DNA of 44,017 nt, from assembly GCA_014238285.1 (NCBI GenBank), contig JABABK010000027.1, positions 1-44,017 of the forward strand, given 5' to 3'. Below the pieces are notes generated by a model. That model had not been told where the DNA came from, ran no database searches, and saw only the letters and a list, made by a program, of their open reading frames with translations. This DNA comes from Hellea sp. (GTDB taxonomy: Bacteria; Pseudomonadota; Alphaproteobacteria; Caulobacterales; Maricaulaceae). Shown here one piece after another: positions 43,420 to 44,017 of this stretch; within the stretch, counting starts at the first letter, position 1; each line of letters begins with the position of its first letter. A program made the position numbers and the translations under genes.

Positions 43420-44017
43420 CTAGTTAAATGTAACCGTCACTTCGTCTGAGCAGACTGTAGCGCTATTCTGTTCACAAATTTTATAAGCATAAGTAACAAG
43501 ACCATTCTTATTTGTACGATGGGTCCAAGTACCATCATTTCGAGTTCTGCGACTATAAGCACCGTTAACATAGACATCGACACGATTCGTGGTCGCCCCG
43601 CTCCAATTTAATGTGGCAATATTTTTACGCTTCGTCTGACGCGTAGAAACTGTAAGATCTATAGGGTTTACTGGGCCTCCTAGATCACATCCATTTGCGA
43701 GTGCATCAAACGCGTCTTTGGCTTTAACAATGCCATGGCCATAAAAATCATCCCGGCCCGCAGCTCCTTTATCCTCAGCCGTTGCATTTAGGGCATTACG
43801 GATTTGAGCATTAGAACATTGCGTGTAATGGCTCCATACCAGCGCAGCAACACCTGAAACATGCGGCGTTGCCATGGATGTCCCAGACCAAGCGGCATAT
43901 TGATCATTTGGAAGCGTTGAATTTACACCAACACCTGGGGCTGCAAGCTCAACTTGATTGGTATATTGCGAGAAGCTTGCGCGGGTTCCATTAGAATCAA
44001 CGGCCGCAATCGACATA
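43420..44017 (-). CDS. third subtilase, 5' part outside the window
   Basis: This is the C-terminal part of an S8 protease. It begins in the strand SIAAVDSNGT, which aligns with the interior of both neighbouring subtilases, so the Met at 44016 is internal and the gene runs off the right edge. The catalytic Ser is in SGTSMATPHVSG. The C-terminus differs from its paralogues: no PPC or PKD but one small fibronectin/Ig-like domain (IATLNWSGATTNRVDVYVNG, AYKICEQNSATVCSDEVTV). The Asp and His of the triad are out of view. Same strand and organisation as the other two, with its own terminator. Confidence 0.9.
   Translation of the reverse strand, partial: MSIAAVDSNGTRASFSQYTNQVELAAPGVGVNSTLPNDQYAAWSGTSMATPHVSGVAALVWSHYTQCSNAQIRNALNATAEDKGAAGRDDFYGHGIVKAKDAFDALANGCDLGGPVNPIDLTVSTRQTKRKNIATLNWSGATTNRVDVYVNGAYSRRTRNDGTWTHRTNKNGLVTYAYKICEQNSATVCSDEVTVTFN

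Noticed and set aside
44014-44016. ATG as the start of the third subtilase
   Set aside because: The sequence after it aligns with the interior of the S8 domain of both paralogues, so the gene continues beyond the window.

Overview
The window is a coding-dense stretch of an alphaproteobacterial chromosome, most likely a marine, stalked or budding type (Caulobacterales, Maricaulales or Hyphomonadaceae-like). This rests on a Tad pilus locus of the CpaB-CpaF type, full TTAA-N7-TTAA CtrA boxes, GAATC (GANTC) sites in the cpaB promoter region, moderate G+C, and secreted subtilases with PPC domains. The taxon is an inference. No rRNA, tRNA, CRISPR array, transposase or phage gene was seen.

Layout. 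(1) 1-6717: the right part of an RRE-dependent peptide (RiPP) cluster of lasso type. It holds an HprK-like kinase cut by the left edge, a sulfotransferase, a PqqD-like RRE protein, a B2-type transglutaminase-fold protease, an ABC exporter, a sugar-transfer-type ATP-grasp enzyme and a convergent nucleotidyltransferase. The cyclase and the precursor peptide are not in the window. (2) 6825-15689: surface-glycan genes, namely a GT2, a GT4 and, on the minus strand, an operon of sulfotransferase, a giant repeat-GT4 fusion, a second sulfotransferase and an SDR sugar epimerase. (3) 15787-26266: a Tad pilus operon (cpaB, cpaC, small lipoprotein, three TadG/TadE-like pseudopilins, cpaE, cpaF, tadB, tadC, tadD) behind a perfect CtrA box. 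It has no Flp pilin or prepilin peptidase.

(4) 26326-34351: the most unusual part. Four non-housekeeping genes lie close together: a 1193-residue protein with an amidotransferase-like N-terminus, a TIR-TM-TPR protein, a 238-residue unknown, and a membrane protein with a periplasmic discoidin-like domain and a predicted cytoplasmic trypsin domain. They are not one operon, but every promoter region carries the same palindrome, CGTGA-N6-TCACG, at 30143, 32722 and 34336. I read this as a candidate co-regulated signalling or defence module. (5) 34399-37129: a PA0069-type radical SAM protein, and a lipoprotein that fuses a DsbA-like thioredoxin fold to the HR and PDZ domains of the type II secretion protein GspC. 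(6) 37206-44017: secreted enzymes on the minus strand: a PPC-SGNH hydrolase, two complete subtilases (I9-S8-PPC-PKD), a four-EF-hand calcium protein and a third subtilase cut by the right edge. Several of these end in clear intrinsic terminators.

How the parts fit. The Tad pilus and one subtilase promoter carry CtrA boxes, suggesting cell-cycle control of surface functions. The PPC-tagged enzymes have the look of type II secretion substrates and sit beside the GspC fusion. The glycan and RiPP regions share sulfotransferases, so sulfation is a theme of the left third. In at least one gene (GT2 at 6825), and possibly three, the conserved N-terminus starts at an ATC or ATT codon.
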